In this document: piece by piece, positions 39,814 through 52,180 of the stretch
Layout of the letters: each line of letters opens with the position of its first letter
How positions within the stretch are numbered: the stretch's first letter is position 1
Assembly (NCBI GenBank): GCA_032768795.1
Contig: CP136500.1
Location: 248,001 to 312,000, forward strand
DNA: 64,000 nucleotides
Reading direction: 5' to 3'
Source of the DNA: Tremella fuciformis
Lineage: Eukaryota > Basidiomycota > Tremellomycetes > Tremellales > Tremellaceae
Position numbers and translations under genes: made by a program
Notes under the pieces: model-generated
Databases searched by the model: none
What the model was told of the DNA's origin: nothing
What the model saw: only the letters and a program-made list of their open reading frames with translations

Positions 39814-40525
39814 TGTCATGACTTGGTGTTACGGCCTGGCTAGCTGCTGCCCAAGAAGGGTTGAGCTAGCAAGGGTGGATGATTGACTGGTGGCAAGTGA
39901 TTGCCGCGGATACTCTTCAGCAGCACTAGGGCTAACTGGGAGCAGTGATGATGAAGAAGGGGATAGTGGGAGAGCTCCGGACGATGACTGAGGATCCTGG
40001 ACTTGCCTATAGAAGAGCAAGCCAGTCAAAGTATCCGGTGATGATGGGTTGCTGACCTGAGTTGAGGATCAGGTAGACTGATGATCGGTGGCAAAAGAGA
40101 TGAGAGTAACAATGAGATATTGGATCCTTGAGGTCAGAAGGGCCTCAAGGTGGCGGTATTTATCCCCTGAGCTGGGTTTGCCACCCAGCTCATAGAAGGC
40201 TATGGAAGACTATGGAATAGTATGAACTGTCCAATCAGATAAATGCCTCAATGATGCCACATCATGAGGGATTTATCAACCAATCGGATTCTTCTTCTAG
40301 CACAGCTTTGCTTACTCAGCATTCCCATGATGTCATTTGACCCTGACACCATTGTACCTGGATTGTACATCGTGTCGTACGGAACGTGGTGGAAGATTCC
40401 ATGGGTGGCAAGCCATGGAAGGTCATGGAAGGTGGTGGAAGGTTGAGTGGCAAATCCATGGAAGGTCATGGAATGTTGTGGAAGGTTGCCACTGGGAGCT
40501 GAGGTGTCAGGACTGGGTCATGACA
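39814..40525. mobile_element. Putative solo LTR (LTR-5), 712 bp
   Basis: TGTCATGACTTGG...CTGGGTCATGACA with a 7-bp inverted terminus TGTCATGA. Contains repeated ATGGAAGGTCATGGAAGG units at 40415-40490. Flanks GTTTC and CTTGG do not match, so boundaries or age are uncertain. Confidence 0.5.
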
Positions 40526-40699
40526 CTTGGCCAATGGAAGACTGCAACGCATCCCTCCCTTGTTCTCCAGGTTGTTCTAGTGTCTTCAAGCCTAAGTTGT
40601 ATTTTCTTGTGACTAATAGTGACGGTTCCGTGCTCATATTCCTCGGTTCGTAGGATCCTTTGGATGTTTCCGTCGGAATTTGCCTTGTGGTAGTCTTGT

Positions 40700-41103
40700 T
40701 GTCACGTCTGCCACGCCTCCATGATCACCAGCGCACGCCTACAACCTTTGTCACAGCCCAGCACGCCTGTCAGACACGTGAGCCTATCGTCGAGCCTCGA
40801 GTAGCTTCAACAAGCCTTGAGTAGCCTCGACGACTCTAGAGCTCGAGCCTCGTTGATGATGTTTCAAGGAGAAAGCCCAAGGCGGTGCAGAGGCTGGCAC
40901 GGGTGATATATATACAGGCCCTCACCCGTAGACTGTCCTCAGCACCGTGGTATTGAGTCCCATGGATAGAAAGTAACGGCACAGCCGTGTTGTTGAGACA
41001 CGAGAGGCTGTAGGGCACACCTTCTCGTGGAGGACAGAGATAGATCGACAGAGAGCACGTGGGAGAGGGCACATCAGTCGACGACCGGCCTGACCCCGTG
41101 ACA
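40700..41103 (+). mobile_element. Solo LTR of Gypsy-1 type with target duplication
   Basis: TGTCACGTCTGCC...ACCCCGTGACA, 404 bp, with perfect 5-bp duplication CTTGT at 40695-40699 and 41104-41108. Its sense strand is plus, opposite to Gypsy-1. Confidence 0.9.
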
Positions 41104-41433
41104 CTTGTGGTCAGGACGCCGTGTTGGTTTCCTTACAAACGGGCGTCCAGGGTGTCCTGTATATCTCTCCGTGCATTTCCAGCCAACTCCAATGTTTACT
41201 CCCTCATCGAGGTTCTCCAGCCCGAGGTAGGTCACTATTACAATGGTCAAGGTCAAGGTCTTTCAAGGTGAGGCATAATATCCCAAAAGGATATTTGCGC
41301 CCCAAGTTCTGGTTAATCCCTAATCTGAACTCGGTTTATCAAGGGTACCTTGGACGTGTCATGCCCATCATGACAGTCCCGTAATGAGTGTTGGACACAT
41401 GCGTAGGCTGCCAAAGGCGGCTGTGGTAACAAA

Positions 41434-43232
41434 CAGAGATATACTTGCATATGAGGAAAGATGGGGAAAGCCCGCTCCTGTGCATGGCCACACCTCATGC
41501 TGAACACTTCTGCTTGTCTTCTGTCAATCCCCAAATATCTACTCAACCGTGTAACTGAGTTTGTTTAATGTAGGAGACATACTGACCCCACCCGCATGAG
41601 CGCTACATGCAAGACAACAAACGGGAGCCCCAAATCGTTTGCTCTGCACCCCACTTGGACATGTGAGTTGGGTGTAGGATAGAGATATACTTGCATATGA
41701 GGAAAGATGGGGAAAACCCGCTCCTGTGCATGGTTACACCTCATGCTGAACACTTCTGCATCTTTTCCGTCAATCCCCAAATATCTACTCAACCGTGTAA
41801 CTGAGTGCGTCTAATGTATGAGACATACTGACCCTACCCGCATGAGCGCTACACGCAAGACAACATACGGGAGCCCCAAATCGTTTGCTCTGCACCCCAC
41901 TTGGACATGTGAGTTGGGTGTAGGATACGCTCCATGTTAGGCCAGTCTTGCTCATGCCTTGGTGTCATCTGTGACAACTGTCACGACGGACGTAGGAAGA
42001 GCACATGGAAGCCACGTGGGGAGACGGAGCTCGGACTCGTTGATTCAACGCGTCACTCGCCGAGCTCGCCGAGGGACGACGGATACTTAGGAAGACTGGG
42101 CGCGCGATACGTTCCGTAGTCTTCTCCCAATTGTTGTTCTCTGCAGACACGTAGACTGCCTGCTCCGTCCCGTCGCTTGGCTTGCCAGCGATACCGAGTC
42201 CCCCGCCGAGTACCTCGCCCATCTCTCTCAACTCGCTCCCGCTTGTCGAGTTCACCTTCCCGCTCGCCGAGTTCAACGAGTCCCTCGCCGCACCCCTTGC
42301 TCAACCCGTTCATCTCCTCGAGCTCAGCGAGTCCCTCGCCGAGCCCTTCGCCCAACTCGCTCATTCCCACCTACGTCAGCGAGCCCCACGCCAACCGTTC
42401 GGAGTACGTGCCCGCCGGGCCCTGGACAGAGAAGGCGGTCGTCGTGACAACAACCAAAGATTTGAACTGAGATATACTTGCATATGGGGAAAGATGGGGA
42501 AAACCCGCTCCTGTGCATTGTTACACCTCATGCTGGACACTTCTGCATCTTTTCCGTCAATCTCCAGATATCTGCTCAACCATGTAGCTGAGTTTGATTG
42601 ATGTAGGAGACGTACTGACCCTCCCCGCACAAGCGCTACATGCAAGACAACAAACGGGAGCCCCAAATCGTTTGCTCTGCACCCCACTTGGAAATGTGAG
42701 TTGGGTGTAGGATACGCTCCATTGCTGGCTTTGGGTCGGTCTTGCTCATGCCTTGGTGTTATCTGTGACAACCAAAGATTTGAACTGAGATATACTTGCA
42801 TATCAAGAAAGATGGGGAAAACCCGCTCCTGTGCATGGTTACACCTCATGCTGAACACTTCTGCTTGTTTTCTGTCAATCCCCAAATATCTACTCAACCA
42901 TGTAACTGAGTTCGTTTAATGTAGGAGACATACTGACCCTACACGCACAAGCGCTACATGCAAGATTAAGGAAAGATGGGGAAAACCCGCTCCTGTGCAT
43001 CGTTACACCTCATGCTGGACACTTCTGCATCTTTTCCGTCAATCCCCAGATATCTGCTCAACCGTGTAACTGAGTTTGATTGATGTAGGAGACATACTGA
43101 CCCTACCCGCACGAGCGGTACATGCAAGCCAACAAACGGGAGCCCCAAATTGTTTGCTCTGCACCCCACTTGGACATGTGAGTTGGGTGTAGGATACGCT
43201 CCATTGCTGGCTTTGGGCCGGTCTTGCTCATG
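41434..43232. repeat. Satellite-like tandem repeat, monomers ~246-319 bp
   Basis: GAGATATACTTGCATAT starts monomers at 41436, 41682, 42468 and 42787, and a truncated unit begins near 42960. Each unit contains CCCGCTCCTGTGCAT, CCCCAAATATCTACTCAACC and GGGTGTAGGATACGCTCC. The second unit is interrupted by a solo LTR (41979-42449). Each unit holds a short minus-strand frame (RYLGID...HAQERVFPIFPHM), but the array shows no start or splice pattern, so it is treated as non-coding. Confidence 0.8.
41979..42449. mobile_element. Solo LTR-3 inside the satellite
   Basis: TGTCACGACGGACG...GTCGTCGTGACA, 471 bp, with a perfect 5-bp duplication ACAAC at 41974-41978 and 42450-42454. Similar to the copy at 14946-15440, shorter in the CTCGCCGAG-rich part. 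Confidence 0.9.
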
Positions 43233-43239
43233 CCTAACA

Positions 43240-43750
43240 GTATAAAGGTTCGACTGGGGGGGCCGGGTCGAAGTCTCGACTGGGGGTTTCGCCTCTTGAC
43301 TGGGGGGTACGCCCCTCTCTCGTAGCCCTCGACCCGCCCCTCTCGCCCGGCTGTCGCCTCGACTGGGCCCCCTTGACCCAGAGTTTCGCCCTCGACTGGG
43401 GGTCAGGCGATTCGACCCTCGACTGGGGGTACCCTCGACCCACTCTCTCGCCTTGACCGGGCCTTGATGGGTGGTTGATGGCTGCGTGAAGGGGACGGGA
43501 GGGGTATTGAGAGGCCGGGCTCCCCCTCCCTGCATCCACAGGCTCCTCTTGCTGCATGACTGCTGTGTCCCCGGGCCCGGTTCTTGTTATTGCATCACGT
43601 CCTTGCCTCCTTCTCGTTCTCGTACCATACCATCGCCTCGTTGTCGTTCTCGCATCACGTTCTCGCATCACGTTCTCGTATCACGTCCTCGCATCATGTC
43701 CTTGCCTCGCTGTCGTTCTCGCATCAAGTCATCGCCTCGCTGTCGCCTCG
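43240..43750. repeat. G-rich and short tandem repeats
   Basis: 43243-43470 repeats CTCGACTGGGGGT-like words at least eight times, with several runs of four or more G. 43580-43750 repeats CTCGCATCACGTT- and GCCTCGCTGTCG-like words. No gene is supported. Confidence 0.75.
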
Positions 43751-43755
43751 CTCTG

Positions 43756-44190
43756 TGTCACAACGGCCACGCCCTTGACGACCTATACACGTGACCGACA
43801 CCTCTCACGTGGCCGACACGTGACCTACCTCGGGCTGGAGAACCTCGACGAGGGAGTAGACGTTGAATGAACGCGCGACGACGGGAAGCAGGCGCAGAGT
43901 CATATAGGATGCCCCGGGCGCCCGTCGTAGTTCTTCAGCACTCTCTGATTGAGTCTCATGGATCACCATTGACTATCTCACTCTCTCCGTGGCACGCAGC
44001 GTGGCTGAGTCGCACTCACGCTGTATCCTCGACGACCTTGTTACCTCGACGACCTTGTAACCTCGACGAGGATCTTACCTCGACGAGGATCCTACCTCGA
44101 CATCCTCGTTTCTATCCCTTTATCCTTTATTCTTGACTCTGATATTGTGCGAGAGGGCCTCTGCCGACGGGAGAGCGCAGCAGCGTGACA
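43756..44190 (+). mobile_element. Solo LTR of Gypsy-2 type, inverted
   Basis: TGTCACAACGGCC...GCAGCGTGACA, reverse complement of 38558-38992 with few differences. Flanks CTCTG and CTGGG match only partly. Confidence 0.85.
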
Positions 44191-44855
44191 CTGGGAGAAG
44201 TGGCAAGGGCAAGGGCTTGACGGACTCATAGAGTGTCAATGAGTGTCGACAAGGGTAGTCAAGGTTGGCTAGACAAGGCGAGGCAAAGCAAGGTGAGCCG
44301 ACAAGTGCTAGGCCTTAGCAGCTGTTGGCGGGACGGAGCAAGAGAGAGTAAGTGAAGGGAATATGTCCCATGCAACTCAATTGCGAGAGTACTGGAGTTC
44401 TACCAGGGCTCTGCAAGCCTTATGTATCCTACGGCGCATCTCATTGCTTCTGCAACTTGTCTCTGCAAGCTCGGTGAGCCCTTGGCTCATCCACGTCGTG
44501 CCCATTGTTCTCTTGTTTTCCTTTCTCCGAGTTTGCCGCATCCGGCAAACTCGCTCAGTAAGCACTGAGGAGCCCTATTGTCCTTCGACGGCGAGCATGG
44601 CAAGCGCAGCAAGCGTCAAGGAGCTCTTTGTTGTTGGGAAGGACTGTGGCGACAATGAGCCCTAGCTGTGCGAGATGTACCTCTTTTGTGTGACAGATGC
44701 GGTAATTACCAGGTGGGTTGGTCTTGGCAAGTTACGGCAAGCTTTGGCAAGCGCCGACCAGTAGCCGACTCATGTGCCTGTGGCTCGGTCTTGTTGCTTT
44801 GGTGTCATTTGTGACATGCGGTCAGGATGCTGGGGTGCTTTCCTGACAAAGAGCT
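44191..44855. repeat. Probable degenerate LTR sequence
   Basis: Rich in GGCAAG/CAAGGC words, with ATGCGGTCAGGATGCTGGGG and TTTCCTGACA near 44815-44848 that resemble the end of LTR-4. Left boundary unclear. 44856-45159 is an A/T-richer stretch upstream of the next gene and probably its promoter. Confidence 0.35.
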
Positions 44856-45159
44856 CTTTGTTGAAGGCAATGAATGATCCTGGCATGAGAGGCAATCAAC
44901 CTCAACCTCCAACCATTGGGTGTGTCTCAAACTCTCTGTGCTCTTCAATTTTGTGTGCATCCGTCCACCTAATGTTGCTAGCTACAAAGCGGAGGTGTAA
45001 AAAAAAAAAGCAAAGATGGGAAACAAGTGTAGAATTCTTTTTGGCAAAGAATAAAAGAGAAATTCAATATGCCACGTCACGGAAACATCCCCTCTCTCTC
45101 TTCTTCCTGAGTTGTCGATCCGCCTAGTACTCGTATTCATCCTCATCATCCGCGTCATC

Positions 45160-47916
45160 ATGGACGTCGATCCGACCCCCAACGCCAACGCCACCGCCAC
45201 CGCCAACGCCACCGCCCTCTTCAGCCCTTCTACCCACCAAATCATGGCCATCAACCCCTCCCTCGACGTCCTCCGTCAGATTCGCTTCTTCAACTACGAC
45301 ACCGACGTTCAAAGTCCTCGAGGGTTCACGCAGATGTCGCTGTCGAGCCTTCGCCGGATCCGACCTGCCGCCGCCGTGTCATTCTACCCGATGCCGCTCA
45401 GCAGCCGCCAGGCCACACACTTTGGAAGCACCCTTGAACCCCCGGCCGATCGCCTGATGGATGTGCTCGACTGGTACCTCACGCGCTATCTGTCTTGGGG
45501 CGGCCAGCTCTCGCCCGCCCTCTGCCATCCGGATCATCAGATTGCGGCTCGTAACGCCAGGGCGCTGCGGCATTCGCAGTGCCGCCACAGCGGAGAGGAC
45601 GGCTTGCGCCAGGTCTTCATCACGGACGTGCTCGAGTTTGGGTCGGTGATACTCGAGGCCAGCGTAACGGCGGGCAAGCTGAGCATTGTACCCGTACCGC
45701 GGAGGGAGTGGCGCTTGCAGGGGGGTACACGGGTGCCGGGGACGACTGGCGAGGATGGGGCAGGAGGCGGGTGGAGCGATGTCCTGCTGCGGAGCGACAA
45801 CCTCGTCCTCGCCATGGTCGAGATGAAGCCCCGAGAGAAGCTCACCTACCTCAAAGCGCGGCAGTTCGTCTGGTTGCTCCTGCAGGGCAAGATTTTCATC
45901 TCGCCTGCCGACGGTCGAGTCCAACTCGACTACACGAACGGTCAGGAGGAGCGGCGACGGGCCAGTGGCGGCGCGCCCTTTCCGTCCAGAGAGACCGAGC
46001 AGTCTGATATCTCTCGGGCAGAAGCAATGGCCTTGGCCGAGCAGGTGAGCTCTACCCCGGTTGTCTCTCAAAGAGGATGCTGTAAAAGGCTGACAGCGCA
46101 GATCTGGGCCCAATTTTGCCGGTACCCCACGGCCAAGATCCTGATCTTGTCCAACGGCTGCACCGTTACTGTACCCTTTCAGCGCACCGCCCAGCATACC
46201 TTCCAGGTTCTCGAGTACCCGCTTGAGCAAGACGGGCCCTTTCCGTGGATAACCGAATCGCCCGCGTCGCATCCCTTCGGCCTATACCTGGCGCTGCAGC
46301 TCATCCCCAATGCGTCGTTTATCGGTACCTGGCCAGGGGCTCTGTCTCAACAGGACGTTGACAATCTCGCCCTGCTGGGCGCGCCCGCCTCGTCGTCGGC
46401 GACCGGCAGTCGTCCCGGACAGCCGTCGGATAGTGTTGGAGATGAATCGAGTTCTGGCGCAGCTGGTGGAGCAGAGACAAGACCCTCCACATTCCCTCCG
46501 GGGGAACGGGTATTTCTGCCCTTTCAAGGGGCGCTGGGTTGCAACGAGTTGGTGAGTTGCCGCCGTGTCCGGCAAATAGGCAGGGCAGTGGCTGATCTTG
46601 GAGGGTCGCCAATCAATGGAATCGGGCTCTAGACCGTTCACCATCAGCTCGGGCTCCTCGGATGGTGGGGTGAGCTTTTTGCACAAGCACTTGCCCTAGT
46701 GCGGGCTATGACTGACACGCAGATGGACCACCCAAGCTCATCGCCGGACACGTCATTCTCCATCCCATCTCCCGCACAAGTGGACTGGACCAAAGCGAGT
46801 CGTGCAGGTCTCCGGGGAATTGAAAGCTGACGGACAGATCTCTCTCGAAGCCCACTTGGACTTGTCGGGTGTGTCGGCGGCCGACCGCGAGCTCGGAACG
46901 CATTCTCTTGCCCTGTGGGACCCCTCCCCGCGCGTCCTTGGCTCTCAATTGGAGCCCATCACTTTTGCAGCCTGGGACGCCGCCGCGGCCGGCGCTGCCT
47001 TGGCCTTGACCTCTCAGGACGACTGGCCGCTGCTGCCAGCTCTTGGCGACCTTGGCGCTGCCATCCACGAGCTCGCCGTGCCGCAATTCACCCTACGCCT
47101 CGGGCCGCTGTGCGCCAGGGGATCGCTCTGGGACGTGTTAGGCGTCGCCAACTGCACCCTCCTTCCCGGTTCGGACGCCCGTGTGCCCAATGACCACTGG
47201 ACAGAGCGATCTCGATTCATCATCAAACTGTGCGGCCTGTCCCCGGCGTACTTTACGGGCTCGGTGACTGGCCGCCGGAATCAAGGGTGGGAGGATCGGC
47301 GAGAAGGCGACATACTGGTCGACGATGCGTCGGGCATGATCAAGAGGGAGCTGCAGGTCCTCTTCCGGGCGCGTGGCGATGCCGAGCTGGCACGGTTCAT
47401 CCCCGACGTAAAAGCTGTACTTGTCTGTCCGTCAAGAGGTCCGGGCAACGTGACGGTGTGGGGCGTGGTGATGGACCGGGCGGGCTGCTGCTGCGTGGGC
47501 GACCTGGCGGTGGACAAAAACCTCGACGTCGCGGCGGTGTTGGATACGAGAACCAAGTGGGTAGACATGGTGGACCCGGGTCCGCCGGGCCCACGTCTGA
47601 CGGACGCACAAACGCGGTGCTGACGCTCAGGGTCCGCATCGTCCGCGCCTACCGCACGCTGCACGAACGCGGCATCGTGCACGGCGACCCTGCGGCGCGG
47701 CACTGGTACATCGGACCGCGTGGGGTCGAATCCGCTTCCGAGCCCGAGGCGGCGCGCGGGCAGGACGTGACGATGCCAATTCTCGCGGACAAAATCGCGC
47801 TGATTGACTTTGACCACGCCCTCCTGGCGCGCGAGTACCCGTCGGACCGGTGGGCGGAAATCGTCGAGGACGAGATGGACAGTGTGTGCGCGATACTGGG
47901 GCTGGCCCGGGAGTAG
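45160..47916 (+). CDS. REase-kinase fusion protein (nuclease-fold domain plus protein-kinase-like domain)
   Basis: ATG 45160-45162. Intron 46045-46101 (GTGAGC...GCGCAG, 57 nt) is in phase, and a further intron starts at 46550 (GTGAGT). Junctions between 46550 and 46840 are ambiguous. Intron 47557-47630 (GTGGGT, branch GCTGAC) joins the kinase C-lobe in phase. The N-terminal half has FGSVILEASVTAGKL and LVLAMVEMKPREKL, the E...ExK pattern of a restriction-endonuclease-like fold. The C-terminal half has RFIIKLCGL (beta-3 Lys), IKRELQVLF (helix C Glu), VWGVVMDRAG (hinge), IVHGDPAARHW (HxD loop, HGD for HRD) and ALIDFDHALLA (DFD for DFG). The same pairing occurs in fungal and oomycete CR/Crinkler-type effector families. 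Whether this one is secreted, active or in a conflict system is unknown; no signal peptide is seen. Confidence 0.6.
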
Positions 47917-48200
47917 CCGTGTCGAAGCTTGGGATGCCACGGTCCGGTGGCACTGTTGCTCGGATCGTAACATGGTGCAAGGCAGCTAAACCCGCTTTTC
48001 CCCAATCACTCACTGTACTATGTTGATTCTTGCCGCAAAATCGACCCTATGCATATAATAATACGGCTTCAATGTCGCCATTTCATGTCTCTACAACACA
48101 GCTGCAGGCCACAGCTCTCCTTTCGGATCCTGCACAGCTTATTCATGTGGTTTCTCGCCTCATCCACGATACAAGCCCCTTCGTTGTGGGCTCGGGCAGG

Positions 48201-48462
48201 TGTCAGGACCGAGCGTAGGTAGGATAGCTCGCGTCGAACTGAGCAAGTCGAAGATGCTTTGCAGCGAGTATGCAATCGAGCTGGGTTGAGCTAGACGAAC
48301 AAGGCCAGATGTACAAGAGATACATTCGACTAGAGACATTCTTCACTCGAATGTCTACTATATGTACTCGAGAATCGATGGTGCTCACAAAGAACCCGAG
48401 TGCCGCACTTTGCCTGATCTCGTTTCGCCACAGTCCCAGTGGCACAGTGCTCGGTTCTGACA
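48201..48462. repeat. Possible solo LTR (262 bp)
   Basis: TGTCAGGACCGAG...CTCGGTTCTGACA with a TATATG box near 48360. Flanks do not match, so this is tentative. The rest of 47917-48818 shows no supported gene. Confidence 0.35.
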
Positions 48463-48818
48463 CATAAAACGGACCTTTGACTGAGCGACCGTTCGTGACA
48501 GCTAGACGTCCTGATATGCGACTGGGACAGACCTCTTGTCGAGACCTCTCGAATGCCGGTCTACTTCGGTACCACGTCCACAAAACCCAGCGGCCCCACT
48601 TGGTCATGCAAGCCCCATTTCTCCCCGGGCTTGTCCCCCGTCCGTTCGATCATCGATCGCGACCTTGGATCTCCCATCGTCCTAGCCTTGTGCCCTTCCT
48701 CGAGACATTCGAAAAGACAGATGATCGCGTCCATGCGATGCTTCATCGCCTGAAGGCTGAGTCTTGAGTCACCGGATGACGAGCAATCCACCGATTCCGG
48801 GTCCGTGTCTACAGTGTA

Positions 48819-50134
48819 TCAGCAGAGGATCCCAAGGACTCGGCCGTGCCAAAGAACCTGTGTCAGGGTGCCTGCCATCCATACCGACATGGCGCCAATG
48901 GGACCACTCACGGGATCGCCCTTGTACCGACTGCTGTCGATCGTGATGGGGTGGCCAAGATGTGTCGAACATGTCTTGATGAATACGGAAGATTGCAAAC
49001 GCATTGTCGTCCCAGAGATATTGATGGTTTCTGATATTCTTGGATCCTCGCAGCGCTCTGGAGGCTGTTCGGGGTCAGCTGGACGGCATTCCACTGAGAG
49101 GCGCCGCTAGGGTCGCCATCGCTGGGGCGAGGCTCACCGATGACTTGTTTTCGTAGATCTTCTATTGCCATACAAACCTTCGACCACTCCTCTGCCAACT
49201 CCCATCCCAACGTCTCGAGGACCTGGTGTGGACCTGGTTCGGTACCGCTCGAATTGGTCGAATCCCAAGTCGGTTCCAGCTCCCATCGCTCTACCCACAT
49301 CCACTCAAGGCGAGGTTCCGGCAGGCAATCTCCCCAAGTGGACCGCCTAGCTCGGACGGCGAGGAACCACCTCATATACACCTTGGCCCAGCCCCAGAGA
49401 GTGGCCCGCGTGTCCTCCCAGCACTTGGCTGAGACGGGTGCCGGCCGCCCGCGCGGTCGAGCCGAACGTCCTGCGACGGTCTTGGCCCGTTCGGCGTTCG
49501 TCGCGCCACCACCTCCTCCTTCTTTTTCTCCACCCAGAGCTTGGCGGTCATGCTCCTGGCCTCTTGCGATCGACTCGTGCGTCACCGGCGGTGAGCGAGT
49601 GTTCCCCGTCTGGGCAGGCCGCTTGGCGTCAGAGCTGTCGTTCCGGGTGGCAGTAGAGGGGGGGGGGGAGGGGCAGAAAAGACGTAGACGAACAGTTGTG
49701 TCTTGCTCCGCCCCTTGGAGCTCACGGTCGATGTGTTCCTCACACCCAATGACGCCCTGTAAGCCGTCCAAGGGCACTGCATCCGTCAGGTCTTGGCTGA
49801 CGGCGCCGATGCGATGGACCGACTTACTCTGGTCAAGAGGACAATCGCGATCGGCGCCGCCTGCTCCTGCTCCTGCCCCTGCTCCTGCTCCTGCTCCTGC
49901 TCCTTGCCTGTGTCCTGGCTCGAGGTGACTTTTGAGCAGCCCATCACACTGCCCCTCTCCTCTTTTCGTCAAGCCCATGCCATGCTGTAAGGTAATGTCG
50001 GATGCAGACACTCGAGGCCTCTTCACGACTCGACCATAGCTCTTGTCGTCGTCGTCGTCGTAATCATCGTCGTCGGAACTCATCTCGGATACACGCCAAT
50101 CTGATGATCCGTTAGAGGTGTTGGCGCCCGTCAT
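48819..50134 (-). CDS. Hypothetical protein, three exons
   Basis: ATG 50132-50134; a frame extension to 50182 starts with TTG and is not needed. Introns 49094-49137 (GTGAGC...CTCAG) and 48858-48911 (GTGAGT, branch CTGAC) keep phase and give about 405 residues. The N-terminus is acidic (SSDDDDYDDDDDKS), followed by an alanine/glycine dipeptide run, a low-complexity middle, and a tryptophan-rich stretch (WEDTRATLWGWAKVYMRWFL). The end is hydrophobic. Convergent with the REase-kinase gene. No family recognised. Confidence 0.5.
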
Positions 50135-50229
50135 CGCGCGCGTAGCGAGTGATTTGCTCTGCTGTACTGCAGAACTAGCCAATCAGATATAACGCCGAAA
50201 CGCCGGGTCAAATCCCCGTGTACAAGTAT

Positions 50230-50821
50230 CCACGTCGTCGTGGGTCGTCGTCGTCGTGGTCGTGTTTGGCAACAATGTCAATGTTGCCGCCATCCAAGAG
50301 CTGCGCTTTGATCGATTTCAAGCCATTTACGACCGCACGCGTCACCTTTTATCGTGTCGTCCCGGCTCTCGACAACACTAGTGTACGAGTGGGACTGGCG
50401 GCGGCCACGCCCCCCTCCCCTGTTCATCTGACTGTCTTTGGGCGAAATCGTGAGTCTTTGCACTTGTCCGACCGAGCTCGTGTCGTTATCAAGCGGGACA
50501 ATAGACGCTGAGGTCTCTGCAGGGGACGACAAGCATAACCCTTCTGGGCTGGACAGTCTACAGCCAGCGATCAATCCGCAGCGATCCGATGTGGATACGA
50601 TGCGTCCCGCAACGCCAGTCACGTTGCTGACATCGACACCGACACCGACCAAGCTCGGCTCCCATGATCGTCTATTCACCGCGGCGCGCACCGTCCTTTC
50701 CGACCTCCCCAGTGCATCAATGCCGTCGCACACCTCTACCCTCGTCACGAGACCCCTGAACGTACTCCGACCCAGGTTGTCAGAGACGCCCCCCGATCCG
50801 GATCTCAACCCCATGTTCTGA
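50230..50821 (+). CDS. Possible plus-strand gene, hypothetical
   Basis: A plus frame VVVFGNNVNVAAIQELRFD near 50260-50350 and another at 50515-50821 (ending DPDLNPMF) look protein-like. A good intron GTGAGT (50450) to GCTGAG (50514) lies between them. Phases do not join cleanly with the frames I can see, and the start is unknown. Low confidence; 50822-51088 shows nothing else. Confidence 0.25.
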
Positions 50822-51088
50822 TGCGGGATCATGGGTGCCCGCTCGCAGATGCACGACCCCTGCTCGCCGCCGTCAGTATCGCAGTGTATTTCCCCTGATT
50901 TTCGCACGTCATGCCATTATGCATTCATACCGTGCGATAGCAGACGACCTTGTGGGGCGGATCTGGAGTGAGCGACGCGGCGATACATAGTACATCTATA
51001 CTGTACATGTATATACCTTCAGGAGCATGACTCGGTGTGGGCCGGGCGAGGACTGCAGGAAACGAAACAATACCGGGGAGCTACTCGA

Positions 51089-51910
51089 CTACATGTTGAT
51101 CGACCTTTTGACCCAGACAAACAGGTACCTTCCACCCGCCAGACGTGAATCGCGCTTCGAGGGGTCCACGACCCGCATGTAAGCTGCAATCTCCCTCTTG
51201 CTGGTCGTGGGTCGACAACATGCCAATCTGCGATACTCGTCCAGGTTTGACATGCAGGCCACAAGGGCTGGACACCCGAGCGGACTGCGACACTGCTTGC
51301 GAAGACTCGTGAGCAGCGGAAGGACCTTTTCGGTAAAGTAGGCGTAAGGGAGATTGGAAAAGTACAACTTGCACTCGTGGTCACGGGGACCACCGGATGG
51401 CGGGGGCAAGCGATGTGCTGTTATTCCGTCAGCAACCCAACCAGATATCAAGAGAGGCTGACGAACGGCTCAGGCTAGAGGTGAACTCGTCGACCTTTCC
51501 TTCCAGGTTCACGACCAGATCCCAGAAGTCGGAAATGTCCTTGGGCTCGGGTTGGACGAGTTCTGATAGTCTTCGGTATCGCACCCTGAGAACGTCGACA
51601 ATGCAACTGTTGAAGTCGATCAACTGGAAGGCCCATCAGCTATGTCCATCACCACGGACAGAGGGTCGGGACGGAGCCTTCCACTCACCAAAGATGATTC
51701 GGATAACGCCATCTTTCTCGATCTCGCCTCTCCAAGTCTCGACTTTTCGCGCTCTTCAGCGGATCCCAAATAGCCGTCCGGCATCGTGTCACCATCCTCG
51801 TCCTCCCCTTCGTCGTCCGTTTGTGGCTCACGGGGAGGGGAGGGCTGCCCCGCCGATATGGACTTGCCCTCGTCGTGGTCGGAGAATGATGTTCTGGGCT
51901 GGGCGGACAT
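51089..51910 (-). CDS. Hypothetical protein, spliced
   Basis: ATG 51908-51910 (MSAQPRTSFSDHDEGK). Intron with GTGAGT donor after ESSL and GCTGAT branch, ending CCTTCCAG near 51625, joins in phase to LIDFNSCIVDVLRVRY. A second junction near 51430-51460 is needed to reach HRLPPPSGGPRDHECKLYF, and I could not place it exactly. The last exon ends YLFVWVKRSINM then stop at 51089. Acidic N-terminus, helical middle. No family recognised. Confidence 0.45.
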
Positions 51911-52180
51911 GATTCTTGGGATCAAGGACGTTCGGTAGACCGGTCCAGACGAGAGGGTGCAGGGGTAAAAGAGTGCCCTCAGAAACCCCGCTCAGCCTGG
52001 TGTGCTTGGCAGTCAGCATCGGGTAGCAATAGGGGAAGGGGATCTCACCGGGACAACGGTGAGAGGCTATAGGATGGGAGAGAAGACGTGCAGGGGAGGG
52101 GGTAGGGGGTATTCACTTGGTTCCGACTCGATCCAACGAGCGGCTTGGTAGGAGGAGGAGGGCCAGGAAGACTGGATCCT

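Larger units (their letters stand above)
39388..41137. repeat. LTR-4 type copy split by two insertions
   Basis: 39590-39813 matches 9466-9690. 40526-40699 and 41104-41137 match the 3' part and end (GGTCAGGACGCC...CCTTACA). The pieces are separated by LTR-5 (39814-40525) and a solo Gypsy-1 LTR (40700-41103). 39388-39589 is probably the 5' part of the same LTR. Confidence 0.55.

Noticed and set aside
41313..43535. Repeated short minus frames in the satellite (RYLGID...HAQERVFPIFPHM)
   Set aside because: They recur because the monomer recurs; lengths vary and there are no common starts or stops.
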